Assembly: GCF_041734735.1 (NCBI RefSeq)
Contig: NC_134876.1
Coordinates: forward strand, 99,384,168 to 99,448,167
Source of the DNA: Babylonia areolata
Taxonomy: Eukaryota; Mollusca; Gastropoda; Neogastropoda; Buccinidae
Direction of reading: 5' to 3'
Length of the DNA: 64,000 nucleotides
This document shows, in pieces, positions 1 through 11,500 of this stretch. Under the pieces are notes generated by a model. The model had not been told where the DNA came from. It saw only the letters and a list, made by a program, of their open reading frames with translations, and searched no databases. Position 1 is the stretch's first letter. Each line of letters begins with the position of its first letter. The translations under genes and the position numbers were made by a program.

Positions 1-395
1 CCTAGGAAGCGAGAGAATCTGAGCGCACTGGTTTGAATCCCACAGTTGCCAGTATTTTATTATCTCACCCTCCACTAGACCTTGAGTGGTTGTCTGAATG
101 CTAGTCATTCGGATGAGACAATAAACTGAGGTCCCATGTGCAGCATGCTCTTAGTGCATGTTAGAGAATGCACAGCAATAAATGGGTTGTCCCTGGAAAA
201 ATTCTGCAGAAAAATATCTGCTTTGACAGGAAAACAAATTCACTTGCAGGCTGAAAAAAAAGGTTGCGCTCTCACTGTGCCGACATGCTTTCCTTAGGGA
301 GAGGAGCCTAAATTTCACTGAGAGAAATATGTTGTGACAAAAGAGTAATACAATGCAATACAATGCGATGCAATACAATACAAAACCATGAAATA
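1..395 (+). mobile_element. tRNA-derived SINE, family A, cut by the window start
   Basis: It starts inside the tRNA-like head, with a B-box-like CTGGTTTGAATCCC at about 29-42. The family body follows (GGATGAGACAATAAACTGAGG, with CAACAAA/GGGTTGTCCCTGG-type and AAAAATATCTGCTTTGACAGG-type blocks). It ends in a degenerate tail of AATACAATGC repeats. The same body recurs at 6402-7075 and 51632-51996. Non-coding; mobilised by a partner LINE in this class of element. Confidence 0.8.
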
Positions 396-929
396 CAATA
401 CAAATTAGCAGAGTGGGGGGATCCCTTTAACACAGGGTTGCCCTGTAAAGTGCTGTTGCAGCATTGCCTCTCTTCCTCAGCATCAAAACATGACTGGCAC
501 TCAGGAGCAGATCCCCACCCCCAGCCCCATCCCCCTCCCCACTCATCCCCATTCATTCATGCTGGGACACCCCCTCTACTCTCCTCCACTCCTTTCCCCA
601 GCTCTCCTCCTCCACCCAGCTCTCCACCCATCCGCCAACCCCACCATTCATGACTCGTTTCTCTGTTACTGGCGTTCACTCCAATACCACCCATCCCTTT
701 TTCCTCGACCCTCCCCCCCTTCCCCCCCTGCCCCTTCCAACACACACACACACACACACACACCCCGTGACAGGCTGAAGACTTCCGGCTGCTGTGAGCT
801 GATTATAAGGAAATGGGAACCAGATTCCTGTCTTGTTCTGGTAGTGAGGAGTGCAGGCAGCTTGTTGTGGGAGAAAGGGGGGAGGGAGCGGCTTGCAGAC
901 AGACACATGCACAGACACGCGCACACACA

Positions 930-1540
930 TATAGAGGAATGATGTTTGGCTGGCAGCAGAGTGTGTTGTGGTGACACGGTACTCCTGTACTCCGCGTTTC
1001 CCCGGTTTAGTTTAGTGCGGCTTAGTCTGTTGTTTCTTGCTGCAGTAGTTGTTGTTGTCCCGCGAGGAGATGGGTTGGGGACGGAGGCCTCTGCCTCTGT
1101 TGCCGTTGTCGTCCTCCCCTCCCAGAGTGGACCAGGACATCCACCACGACCCCCACCCGCACCTCCACCGCTTGTGCTTCAGTCCCCACACCTCGTCCTC
1201 TGTCTCCGCACCACCACAGAAGCAGCACGGTGTTTCGTCATCATGCAAGTCTGTGTTCTGCGGGTCCACTCACCACACACAACAAGGCACCAAGAACAAG
1301 GGTGTTGCCGTTCCGAAGGACATTCCTACCACCACCACCACCAGGGTCAGGTTATTGTGCAGGACTGTGTCAGACGCTGGTTCTGCTGCCGGTAGAGGCA
1401 GAGTTTGTGGTGAACAACAACATGGGAGAGGTGTTCGTTGTAGTGCTTCTGTTGGTGTTCCACCTTGCAGAGGTGGTGGTGGTGGTGGTGGTGGTGGTGC
1501 ATCCAGCAGAGGTTGGTTGGCTGGTTCCCTGTGATTTGTT
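930..1540 (+). other. G+C- and CpG-richer segment, possible 5' exon
   Basis: About 600 bp with clearly higher G+C and CpG than the surroundings, (CCA)n at about 1328 and (GGT)n at about 1470-1500. Plus-strand frames stay open for about 160 codons (1049-1534), rich in Ser, Pro, His and Gly. It could be 5' UTR, an alternative first exon or an N-terminal coding exon of the SOCS gene. The composition may equally keep the frames open by chance, and I recognise no domain. Confidence 0.25.
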
Positions 1541-1664
1541 ATTTAAAACAAAAATATTGAGTGATGTGACCGTGAACTTTAAGTGTCGTGTTAAAATGGA
1601 TCACTGTCCTTTCCCCGTCTGTCTTTCTGGGTTTGTCTCTCTATGTCGCAGTTGTTTTAAGATA

Positions 1665-1912
1665 AATGATTATAAATTTATTTATCTCATTAGTTTATTT
1701 TTATTCATTCATTTATTTATTTGTTTGACTTATTTATTTATTAATCCTAATTTATTTCATCTTATTTTGTTTTATTTTTATTTCCCTCAAGGCCTGACTA
1801 AGTGAGTTGAGTTATACTGCTGGTCAGGCATCTGTTTAGCAGATGTGATGTAGTGTATATATTTGTCCGAACACAGTGACCCCTCCTTCAGTAACTGAAC
1901 TAAGCTGCACTG
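1665..1912 (-). mobile_element. SINE family C (CAAGGCCTGAC element)
   Basis: The conserved core on the plus strand reads CTCAAGGCCTGACTAAG ... CTGCTGGTCAGGCATCTG ... TTGTCCGAACACAGTGAC. It is preceded by a TTTATTTATTT-rich stretch that is the A-rich 3' tail on the minus strand. Family copies are also at 21036, 39548, 44936 and 49357. Confidence 0.7.
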
Positions 1913-2714
1913 AAATCTCCTTTTGTCTTCCTAAGTCTGCCCATCTCTCTGTTTCAGTCTCTCCCTTCCACTGCATACACAAAGGAGATATGGTATTGTG
2001 TGTATGGATCAGTCTGCATGCTTGGCTGCCTCATTGAATCATAAGCTGAAACTTCCATTCACTCTTTCTCTCCTCATGTTTGACTGAGTGTGTGGGTATA
2101 GTTTAAAGATGTTTTTATCTGTGGTGTGTGTGTGTGTGCGCGTGCGCGTGTGTGCGTATGCGTGTGTGTATACATGTGTGGGTGTGCATGTGTGTCCGCC
2201 TGCCCCCTGTCCTTTAGTCTTTCTCTCTCTTCCTCTCTCTCTCTCTCCCTCTCTCTCATTCTCTCCATCCACTGTCTCTGACCAAGTCTCTCCTGCATGA
2301 GACCATGTGCATTTTATAGCTGAAGTTGAACAGAGTAATGCCAGTCAAGTGGAAAATGAAACTGACCAGTTCTGAGCTCAAGTTGGGTGTGAAAACATTC
2401 GGTTCAATTTCCAGCGTCCAGAAAATGTCGCTGCTTGTGAATGAGACCATGGCGTGAGCTGTGTCTGTTAAGGCAATACACAAGACAAAGCACAGAACTT
2501 GTGAATGGAAAAGAGTAAAAGCAGATGTGGATGCTATTACCTTGAAGACAAATTCCGTCTGCTGGCAAGGCCTTAAAAACGCCCCTGTAATGTTTTTTTT
2601 TTTTGTTTGTTTGTTTTTTTTGTTCAGTGTACAGGTTTGCTTTTCACAGGAAAGTTGTTTGACTTAGTGTCATTCTGCTTGTTTTCCTTCAAGGTGTTTT
2701 CTTCTGTCCCACAG
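1913..2714. other. No gene seen; microsatellite-rich SOCS flank
   Basis: Holds a (GT)n/(CT)n compound tract at about 2120-2270 and otherwise unremarkable sequence up to the exon acceptor at 2714. Confidence 0.6.
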
Positions 2715-2776
2715 GTTCTGTTCCAGCTGCTCGTTCACACAGAGATTTTTTAGAGAGCATGAAGCAGCTGAAAGAC
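2715..2776 (+). CDS. SOCS6/7: SOCS6/SOCS7-like gene, internal exon before the SH2 domain
   Basis: This 62-bp exon lies between a pyrimidine-rich acceptor ending in ACAG at 2714 and a GTAAGT donor at 2777. Two bases finish the preceding codon, then it reads VPAARSHRDFLESMKQLKD and ends on a codon boundary. Serine/arginine text followed by a KQLK stretch directly ahead of a CGWYWGP motif is how the linker meets the SH2 domain in vertebrate SOCS6 and SOCS7. The next exon (6198) starts with that CGWYWGP motif in the matching phase. SOCS6/7 proteins are substrate receptors of Cullin-5 E3 ligases that bind phosphotyrosine through SH2 and damp cytokine or growth-factor signalling. The large N-terminal part must lie upstream and was not identified with confidence. 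Confidence 0.85.
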
Positions 2777-5700
2777 GTAAGTGCAACTGCTTATTTTGTG
2801 TTGTGTGCATTGGCAGTGTTGTGAAAATGGTTTATTTTAAACTTTATCAAGCGTGTTCTTTCATTCTCTCTCTTTCTCACTCACTTGTTCTCTCTCTTTT
2901 CTCCCACCACCCTATCTCTCTCATAGAAATTGAGGAAAATACACAGAGACTGACACTCTTTCCACTTCCTGTTTTCTCAAAATTCCCCTCTTCCAACTCT
3001 TTTATTTTTATCTTCAGTCTACTCACTTGATTGTCACTGCCTTAGAAATGCTTTATGGTTTTATGTTTTGGCCTCAGCTTAATAAAACCTCATGCTTTTA
3101 AATAATAATAAAATTTCCTGTTAAGAATGAAGCATAAATGATTTTGTTTGCAGAACGTTATCCTTTCAGTTGATGAATTTAGTAAAAAGGAACAAGCTTA
3201 TAAACATTTTAACCATGCAGGCAGTATATAATTTATATATGAGCCGTATTATTATAAATACAATTTATGCCGTATGGATGCCTTCTTTGCCATTTATATG
3301 TAACTTAGCCCTATTATTATACATTCATGATGCCCATCCCATTTTCTCCACACACACAGTCACTGTCAGCTGTATCAGTTATCAACTTTGTTATCTTTTC
3401 ACAGTCACAGTACCAGGAAATTGTCATTGGATTTCACTGTGCAATGTGTCCAACTAACTGCTTTGAGAAATTGGTTGGCATTGTTCGGTGATGATATCCA
3501 TTATTCCTTTCCACCTATCTCACACCTAAATAGAACAGTTGCTTTGTTTATAGATTTATCTCAGATTCCTGGAATTGAAGTTGTTTGGAAAGAAATAGGA
3601 ATTGTAAATAACACTGATTTTGACTTCTATATGGAAACAATGACACTGATTGTGATTTCTATATGGAAGCAATAACACTCATTGTGATTTCTGTATGGAA
3701 GCATTAACACTGATTTTGATTTCTATATGGAAACAATAACACTAATTGTGATTTCTTCATGGAAGCAATAACACTCATTGTGATTTCTGCATGTAAGCAA
3801 TAACACTGATTTTGATTTCTATATGGAAACAATAACAGTGATTGTGATTTCTATATGGAAGCAATAACACTGATTTTGATTTCTGCATGGAAGCAATAAC
3901 ACTGATTTTGATTTCTGTATGGAAGCAATAACAGTGATTATGATTTCTATATGGAAGCAATAACACTAATTGTGATTTCTGCATGGAAGCAATAACACTG
4001 ATTTTGATTTCTATATGGAAGCAATAACAGTGATTGTGATTTCTATATGGAAGCAATAACACTAATTGTGATTTCTGCATGGAAGCAATAACACTGATTT
4101 TGATTTCTGTATGGAAGCAGTAACACTGATTTTGATTTCTATATGGAAGCAATAACACTAATTGCGATTTCTGCAAGGAAGCAATAACACTGATTTTGAT
4201 TTCTGTATGGAAGCAATAACAGTGATTGTGTGATTTCTATATGGAAGCAATAACACTGATTTTGATTTCTGCATGGAAGCAATAACACTGATTTTGATTT
4301 CTGTATGGAAGCAATAACAGTGATTATGATTTCTATATGGAAGCAATAACACTAATTGCGATTTCTGCATGGAAGCAATAACACTGATTTTGATTTCTGT
4401 ATGGAAGCAATAACAGTGATTGTGATCTCTATATGGAAGCAATAACACTGATTTTGATTTCTGCATGGAAGCAATAACACTGATTTTGATTTCTGTATGG
4501 AAGCAGTAACACTGATTGTGATTTATGTATGGAAGCAATAACACTGATTTTGATTTCTGTATGGAAGCAGTAACACTGATTGTGATTTATGTATGGAAGC
4601 AATAACACTGATTTTGATTTCTGTATGGAAGCAGTAACACTGATTTTGATTTCTGCATGGAAGCAATAACACTGATTTTGATTTCTGTATGGAAGCAATA
4701 ACAGTGATTATGATTTCTATATGGAAGCAATAACACTAATTGTGATTTCTGCATGGAAGCAATAACACTGATTTTGATTTCTATATGGAAGCAATAACAG
4801 TGATTGTGATTTCTATATGGAAGCAATAACACTAATTGTGATTTCTGCATGGAAGCAATAACACTGATTTTGATTTCTGTATGGAAGCAGTAACACTGAT
4901 TTTGATTTCTATATGGAAGCAATAACACTAATTGCGATTTCTGCAAGGAAGCAATAACACTGATTTTGATTTCTGTATGGAAGCAATAACAGTGATTGTG
5001 TGATTTCTATATGGAAGCAATAACACTGATTTTGATTTCTGCATGGAAGCAATAACACTGATTTTGATTTCTGTATGGAAGCAATAACAGTGATTATGAT
5101 TTCTATATGGAAGCAATAACACTAATTGCGATTTCTGCATGGAAGCAATAACACTGATTTTGATTTCTGTATGGAAGCAGTAACAGTGATTGTGATCTCT
5201 ATATGGAAGCAATAACACTGATTTTGATTTCTATATGGAAGCAATAACACTGATTGTGATTTCTGTATGGAAGCAATAACACTGATTGTGATTTATGTAT
5301 GGAAGCAATAACACTGATTGTTATCTCTGAATGGATGGCATCAAACATGTAATGTTGCAGTAACTCTTGTATCTGGCAAAGTTCTGAGATGTTGATTAAT
5401 ATTATTAAAAGTGAAAAAAAAAGAAAGTGTGGCCTGCAAACATGTAAGGGTAACTGATATTTGTTGTGTTGTATGATCTGGAATGGGAGAAGATACGAAT
5501 ACAGAGCACGTTGTTTGAATTACTAATAGGAATACTCCAAAATGTACATTTTACAGATGTAAATTTGAAAAATGCATTCCAAAGTTGCATGCCTGTCGAA
5601 AAAGGTTTTTTTCTTAAGACATAAAATCAACAGAATGCAAAGTAGCTTGGAACATCCACAACTTAAAAGCAAATTGGTTAGCTTATCATACTTTAATTCA

Positions 5701-6197
5701 GTTGACCTCTGTATCTCACTTTCTGTTGTGAATTTTATCAACTTATGTGACAAATATTATTTACCAAGGGAGGCTGTCCTCACTTATGTTTGCAATACAC
5801 ATTCCATTTCCTGATGTTTGTTTTATTCTGGTACATGTACATGTAATTGTCTGTAAAAGTGTTGGATGGTTATTTGATTATCTGGTCTGCTGTTGTTGGG
5901 TTTTCTTTGTTTTTTCCCCATTTTTTTTTATATTTACATATGTTTTTTTTTCAGATTAGATGATAGTTCGAATTTTTGTTCTTTCTGTTGTGGTATTGCT
6001 TTTTTTGTTGTTATCTTTTTTGTGAATTATTTCTTTAAAACACTGTTGATATTTTTTGTCATTGATTAGATTACTGTACCATTAAAAAAAAAAGAAGAAA
6101 ATTGAACACCTGGTGACAAAACCAAAACCAAACCATTTTGTTGTTGTTGATTGCTGAGTGGTCTGTCAGTGCAGTGTGTGTGTTGCTGTGTTGTCAG
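2777..6197 (+). other. SOCS intron between linker and SH2 exons
   Basis: GT-AG intron, about 3.4 kb. About half of it is the 32-bp minisatellite at 3617-5330. The rest is AT-rich with no coding signal. The last 250 bp are T-rich and end in the TTGTCAG acceptor. Confidence 0.85.
3617..5330. repeat. 32-bp minisatellite, about 53 copies, with a higher-order duplication
   Basis: The unit contains TGATTTCTRTATGGAAGC followed by AATAACACTGATTT-like sequence. Variants alternate in TATATGG, TGTATGG and TGCATGG. A rare variant (TGCAAGGAAGC) followed by a 2-bp-longer unit recurs at 4171 and 4941, so a block of about 770 bp was duplicated inside the array. 32 bp is not a multiple of 3; the long minus-strand reading frames here are repeat artefacts, not genes. 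Confidence 0.95.
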
Positions 6198-6366
6198 TGT
6201 GGCTGGTACTGGGGGCCGCTGAGCTATGAAGAGGCAGAGAGCAAGCTGATTGACAAGCGGGACGGCTCCTTCCTGGTGCGCGACTCCTCCAACGAGAACT
6301 ACATCCTGTCCCTGTCCTTCAAGTCCATGGGGCAGGTCCACCACACCCGTATCGAGCACCACAAAG
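6198..6366 (+). CDS. SOCS6/7: SOCS6/SOCS7-like gene, SH2-domain exon
   Basis: The exon follows a TTGTCAG acceptor and ends at a G|GTGGGC donor. It encodes 56 residues plus one base: CGWYWGPLSYEEAESKL, then GSFLVRDSS (the SH2 FLVR motif whose Arg binds phosphotyrosine), then YILSLSFKS and HHTRIEHHK. This matches the N-terminal two thirds of the SOCS6/7 SH2 domain. An intron inside the SH2 domain fits SOCS7 better than SOCS6, whose coding sequence in vertebrates is largely one exon; that choice is inference. G+C is clearly higher than in the flanking introns. The SINE-derived sequence starts only about 35 bp downstream of the donor. Confidence 0.93.
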
Positions 6367-6401
6367 GTGGGCAGGCGACAGGGTCATCAACAAGTACTGT
6401 C

Positions 6402-7075
6402 AGTCGAATGAGGCGATAAACTGAGGTTCCGTGTACAGTATTTGTATTTGTATTTCTTTTTATCACAACAGATTTCTCTGTGTGAAATTCGGGCTGCTCT
6501 CCCCAGGGAGAGCGCGTCGCTACACTACAGCGCCACCCATTTTTTTGGTATTTTTTCCTGCATGCTGTTTTATTTGTTTTTCCTATCGATGTGGATTTTT
6601 CTACAGAATTTTGCCAGGAACAACCCTTTTGTTGCCGTGGGTTCTTTTACGTGCGCTAAGTGCATGCTGCAAACGGGACCTCGGTTTATCGTCTCATCCG
6701 AATGACTAGCGTCCAGACCACCACTCAAGGTCTAGTGGAGGGGGAGGAAAACATCGGCAACTGAACCGTGATTCGAACCAGCGCGCTCAGATTCTCTCGC
6801 TTCCTAGGCGGACGCGTTACCTCTAGGCCATCACTCCACTTAGTGCTCATAAAAGAACCACCACAACAACTAAAGGGTTTTCCCTGGCAAAATTGTGTAG
6901 AAAAATACACTTCGATAGGGATAGAAATAAAATTGAAGGCAGAAAAAAGTACAAAATAGGTGTCGCTGTCAGTGTAGTGACGCACTCTCCTTGGGGAGTG
7001 CAGACTGAATTTCACACAGAGAAATCGGATGTGACAAAAATAAGTAATACAGTACAATGCAATGTTCATGGGAAA
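6402..7075 (+). mobile_element. SINE family A copy, split by a second copy
   Basis: The plus-oriented body starts at about 6402 (ATGAGGCGATAAACTGAGG), breaks at 6438, and resumes at 6841 (TAGTGCTCATAAAAGAACC). It runs on to the AGTAATACAGTACAATGC tail at about 7070. The break falls in the middle of the family consensus, and the two parts join smoothly if 6439-6840 is removed. The head is missing (5' truncated). Confidence 0.75.
6439..6840 (-). mobile_element. SINE family A, near full-length, inserted in the copy at 6402-7075
   Basis: Read on the minus strand it begins GGAGTGATGGCCTAGAGG (A-box-like), then GGTTCGAATCACGG (B box of the RNA polymerase III type), then the family body. It ends in a CAAATACAAATA-like 3' tail. 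It is the most complete family A copy here and lies in opposite orientation to its host copy. Confidence 0.8.
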
Positions 7076-7234
7076 CCTGGAGTTGGGTTGTATGGCTGCT
7101 TGTTATGAATGAAAGACTCAGCTTGGTGTATATAGGGTGCGTAAACATTTCCACACTCAGCTTGTGTGTGGATTCACAGTGTCAACTATACACAAACACA
7201 CTGGGATAGAAACAAGAAGAAACTATCAAATATC

Positions 7235-7236
<2 letters not shown>

Positions 7237-7283
<47 letters not shown>

Positions 7284-7467
7284 TGTTATGAATTGATATG
7301 AGCAGTTTTTAATTAAAAAATAATAAAATTAAATTTTAAAGAATACACGAATTTCAGTTGGAGGCAGAAGTCTGTACCATGGTACTGTCAGAAAACTCGG
7401 GGAAGTTTCAGAGGAAAATTCTAAAACTTTAGAGGAAACAAGTTTGTGTGTGTTTGTGTGCCTGCAT

Positions 7468-7508
<41 letters not shown>
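7237..7508. repeat. (AC)n and (GT)n microsatellites in the SOCS SH2 intron
   Basis: (AC)n at about 7237-7281 and (GT)n at about 7470-7508 lie about 190 bp apart in opposite sense, so they could pair as an inverted structure in the pre-mRNA. Confidence 0.85.
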
Positions 7509-7509
<1 letters not shown>

Positions 7510-7510
<1 letters not shown>

Positions 7511-8210
7511 TTTCAGTTTTGGGACAGTAATCACAAGTGCTTTTCACTGTTTTGGGACTGTATAATTGCGGTTGCTTTTTGCTGTTTCATAATTTCATAA
7601 CTGTGACTGTTTTTCATTGTTTTAAGACTTTGTAATCATTATTTTTGTTTCAGGGCTGTGTAATCATGAGTGTTTTTCACTGTTTCAGGGCTGTGTAATC
7701 ATGAGTGTTTTTCACTGTTTCAGGGCTGTGTAATCATGAGTGTTTTTCACTGCTTCAAGGGTGTGTAGTCATGAGTATTTTTCACTGTTTCAGGGCTGTG
7801 TAATCATGAGTGTTTTTCACTGTTTCAGTGCTGTGTAATGAGTGTTTTTCACTGTTTCAGCGCTGTATAATCATGAGTGTTTTTCACTGTTTCAGGGCTG
7901 TGTAATCATGAGTGTTTTTCACTGTTTCAGGGCTGTGTAATCATGAGTGTTTTTCACTGTTACAGAGCTGTGTAATCATGAGTGTTTTTCACTGTTTCAG
8001 GGCTGTGTGATCATGAGTGTTTTTCACCATTTCAGGGCTATGTAAGCATGAGTGTTTTTCACTGTTTCAGTGCTGTATAATCATGAGTGTTTTTCACTGT
8101 TTCAGGGGTGTGTAATCATGAGTGTTTTTCACTGTTTCAGGGCTGTGTAATCATGAGTGTTTTTCACTGTTTCAGGGCTGTGTAATCATGAGTGTTTTTC
8201 ACCGTTTCAG
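7510..8210. repeat. 35-bp minisatellite containing the SOCS last-exon splice acceptor
   Basis: Sixteen well-conserved units start at 7654 and recur about every 35 bp (7689, 7724, 7759 ... 8141, 8176). More diverged units reach back to about 7510. Each contains GTGTTTTTCACTGTTTCAG followed by GG. The last unit ends exactly at the intron/exon junction at 8210/8211, so its pyrimidine tract and AG are the functional acceptor. Confidence 0.95.
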
Positions 8211-8533
8211 GGCTCTTCAGCTTCTGGTCGCAGCCAGACTCCCACGGCAAGGCCCAGATCTGCCAGTTCATCGAGCAGACCGTGGAGAATTCCAAGAACG
8301 GGCGCTTCCTGTACTTCCTTCGCCCTGCCGGGCCGGGCTCCCCCCCTCTGCCCATCCAGCTCCTCTACCCCATCTCCCGCTTCTTCCGGGTCCCCTCACT
8401 TCAGCACATGTGTCGGTTTCTGGTCCTTCGCCGCGTGCGGCGAGACCACATTGACTTTCTGCCCGTGCCCCAGAAAGTGAAGGGCTACTTGCTGGAAAAG
8501 CAGTACTATGTGGAGACTCTGGACGAAGACTGA
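8211..8533 (+). CDS. SOCS6/7: SOCS6/SOCS7-like gene, last exon: end of SH2 and SOCS box
   Basis: Two bases complete the split Gly codon, then the exon reads GLFSFWSQPDSHGKAQ, with SH2 continuing through KNGRFLYFLR. The SOCS box follows: PIQLLYPISRF and SLQHMCRF form the Elongin B/C-binding BC box, and DFLPVP sits where the Cullin-5 box (LPLP type) is expected. The frame ends ...YYVETLDED with TGA at 8531-8533. The C-terminal tail after the SOCS box is shorter than in human SOCS6. Its acceptor (GTTTCAG at 8210) is the last member of a 35-bp tandem array in which each unit has a near-identical acceptor. Visible exons total about 183 residues. Confidence 0.93.
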
Positions 8534-11500
8534 CCGTCTGGACGGGTGGCGTTGTGTCGTAGTGTTACTCGCATGATGATGTGGATGGTGTGTCCTGCGA
8601 GGGTCAGAGCTGAAGGCATGATCGGAAACTAAAGAAAAAAAAATTGGAATTTTTTTGAAAGATTCATGATGGATTATTATCTTTTCCAAAAGAATTTTAA
8701 AAAAGCTCTTTGGATTCTGTATTTATTATGAAGAAATATCTTGGATGTCATTATTTTTTATGTCTTATTTAAGAAGAAAAATAATTCTAAATACCTTTGA
8801 CATAATGATTTTCATGTGTATTAAGAAAAAACAAATTTGGTTTTTCCTTGTTTGCCTTGTGGACGTTTTCAAATGACAGCTGACTTTGAAAGGATTTAGT
8901 ACATTTGGAATCATAATTCATTTTATTTGTTTTACATGCATATCATTTTACATTGAATGGGGGAGGGAGTGAGGGGTGGGGTGGGGGTGAATGGGAAGGC
9001 ATTGGGAACAGTTACTAAAATTGTGGCTCCAGTAGTAATTTATTGCTTCAGGTGTAGGGGTTGTGCAGGCACACTGAACAGTTGTTGTTTTTTTTTGTTT
9101 TTTGTTTTGTTTTGTTTTGTTTTTGTTTCGTTTTTTTTTTTTAAGAATGTGGTTTGCTGTACATAATTAAGCAGTGTTTGTTATTGTGATGATAAGACTC
9201 CATTTTCTCTTGCACAGGCTGAGAAATAACAGGGTAATTGAACTGACAAATTATGAGCTTATTTGTTTGTAACAGTTTTCTGATGTAACCAGAAAGAACC
9301 GATACTGAAAATGATTGATCTTATTGAATTCAAGTTTCATGACTGTAAAAACATAAAGCTGGTATTTAATTTTTCTCTCTTCCATTCAGCTGCATTTAAC
9401 AGTAGATTTTGGAACTTGATTCTCTGTCGTTTGGTCAAAATTAGTGCGTTATGAGCACAATGAAAACATTGTGCCAGTTTATGATATGACTAAATATGGT
9501 ACGATTTCAGTGAAAATGTGTTTAGAAGAAACATTATTTAATCATTGTCAGATTTTTAAAAACATCTTTACGATGAAACATGTTACTTGCCATTCCTTGC
9601 TGTGCACAAAACATGAATTATGACTTTTATCATGGATGCTGATGCTAGCAGTGGGCATTTGTGTGCTGACTACCTGTTGGGTGTTTAGTGAATCGGGACA
9701 TTCAGTTTTGTATCCTTGATGATTTTCTATTTGTTTGTATAGACTGGTCTCCAGATGTTTTCACTCAATCCTCAAAACCTTGTCCTTCATTGAATTGAAA
9801 GCTCTTTACTTTTATTGTGTTTGTGAGTAGAGTATTTTCTAGCTCTTGTGTGTTACAGCAAGGTTCTGAAATGTCAGTTTCATTGTATTGCTCAGAGTGA
9901 CAACATGTCATATGATTGGTTGTATTTTGTGTTGTACAAACATAGATCTAACTGTTTCATGGTGTTGTGTTTTTGAGAATGTTTGTTTCAGTGCTTGCAG
10001 GGAGGAGAACATTAGAAATGAAACCAATGTCCTTAAAAACTCAAAATCAGAATTGGAAACTCTTGCCTTTGTTTTGTTTTTGTTAATGATTGACCTGGCC
10101 AGTCAAGTCATAGTAGTTTTTACACTTAAGAGACTGAAGAAAGAAAAACTTAACTGCTAAATCAGCAGTAATTCCTCACAAATGTGGTCACAGCCAAAAC
10201 TTTGACATTGGAAAAGAATCAGACCAAAATTCCGACGGAAGTCTGGAAAAAGAACATACACGTACATATGTATGCTCGTGATTCGTAAACATAGAAGATT
10301 TTTAATCTATTTTTGAAGAATGGAGTCACTCAGTGTGTTGCAAATATCACAAAACAAAGAACAGAAAACTGATGAAGCTACATTATTAAAAAAAAAAAAA
10401 AGAAGAAGAAAAAAGAGTGTATGATTGTTATTTAAACTGTGCAAATGTGTCTCGTATTTGCAGAGGAAGAAAACCATAGAAAGAGTCAAACAGAAGTTAT
10501 GACAGACAAGACAAACAGCCCACAGACAGAATTGAAAGTCTTATTTTAGAAGGATCTGGGGCTAAGTTTGAAAATACTCACTTTTTCTGATCTTAAAAAC
10601 AGGACTAAATAGCTGACTTTCTGAAAAAGATGGAAAGTTGTTTTTATTTGAAAGAAACTGAAAATAATTTGCAGATTTATGGTTGACGTGATAAGTTTTG
10701 ATTTCAGTGGAGGAAAAAAGAGTAGTTTTTGTGGAGTCAGTGATGTGGTGTCAGTGATGTGGTGGTGTCAGTGATGTGGTGTCAGTGATGTGGTGTCAGT
10801 GGAGGGTGAGTACCAGATGGTGCTGATGTGACAAGGGGTTGGAATAGCAGGCATTGTGTATATATGAAAAAAGAAAATGCGTTTATTTGAAATGTCAAAA
10901 TATGGACTATATGGGAGTTTGTTGGGGTTTTTTTTTTAATACACGACAGGTGATCACACTTAACAATTCTTTTCTTTTTTTTTTAATAAAAAAAAAGTTA
11001 CTGCATAGTTGTTTTAAGTGGGTTTTGTTTGCTTTTGTCTTGTATGCAGAAATTCAGATTCTTATTTGATTTATTTACACATGTATTAATGTGATTGTGA
11101 TCTTCTATTTTCAGATCATACATTGTTGACACAGATGATGAAAATATTCCCATGCATATCTTTGACACAATGCTCTTGTGACAAATTTCCTTTCTTCAGA
11201 TAGCTTTTAAGAGCATTCTGAAAAGAGGAAATATTACTTGTTATATATGTTGGGCGAGTATTGAAAAGATATTTGATTCTGCCAGCAGAAAATCAGGAGT
11301 TTTCCATTTAAACTGGGAGAGACTGATATGGTAACACTTAAATGTCAGTTATATCCAAATGCAAATTATAGCTTCATGTCGGTTATTTCCAAATGCAAAT
11401 TATAGCTTCATTGAAATTATATGGTAGAACTTCAGTGTCACGTTTATCTAAGTGTAAATTATGCTTGATTGAAATTATGATTGAATTTCAGTGTCACATA

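Noticed and set aside
3775-5218. Several minus-strand frames with LLLPYRNQNQCYCF-like repeats
   Set aside because: Translations of the 32-bp minisatellite; frames change wherever the unit count dictates, and no unique sequence is attached.
7651-8210. Possible CRISPR-like array (regular 35-bp repeats)
   Set aside because: Units are contiguous with no unique spacers, in an animal intron.
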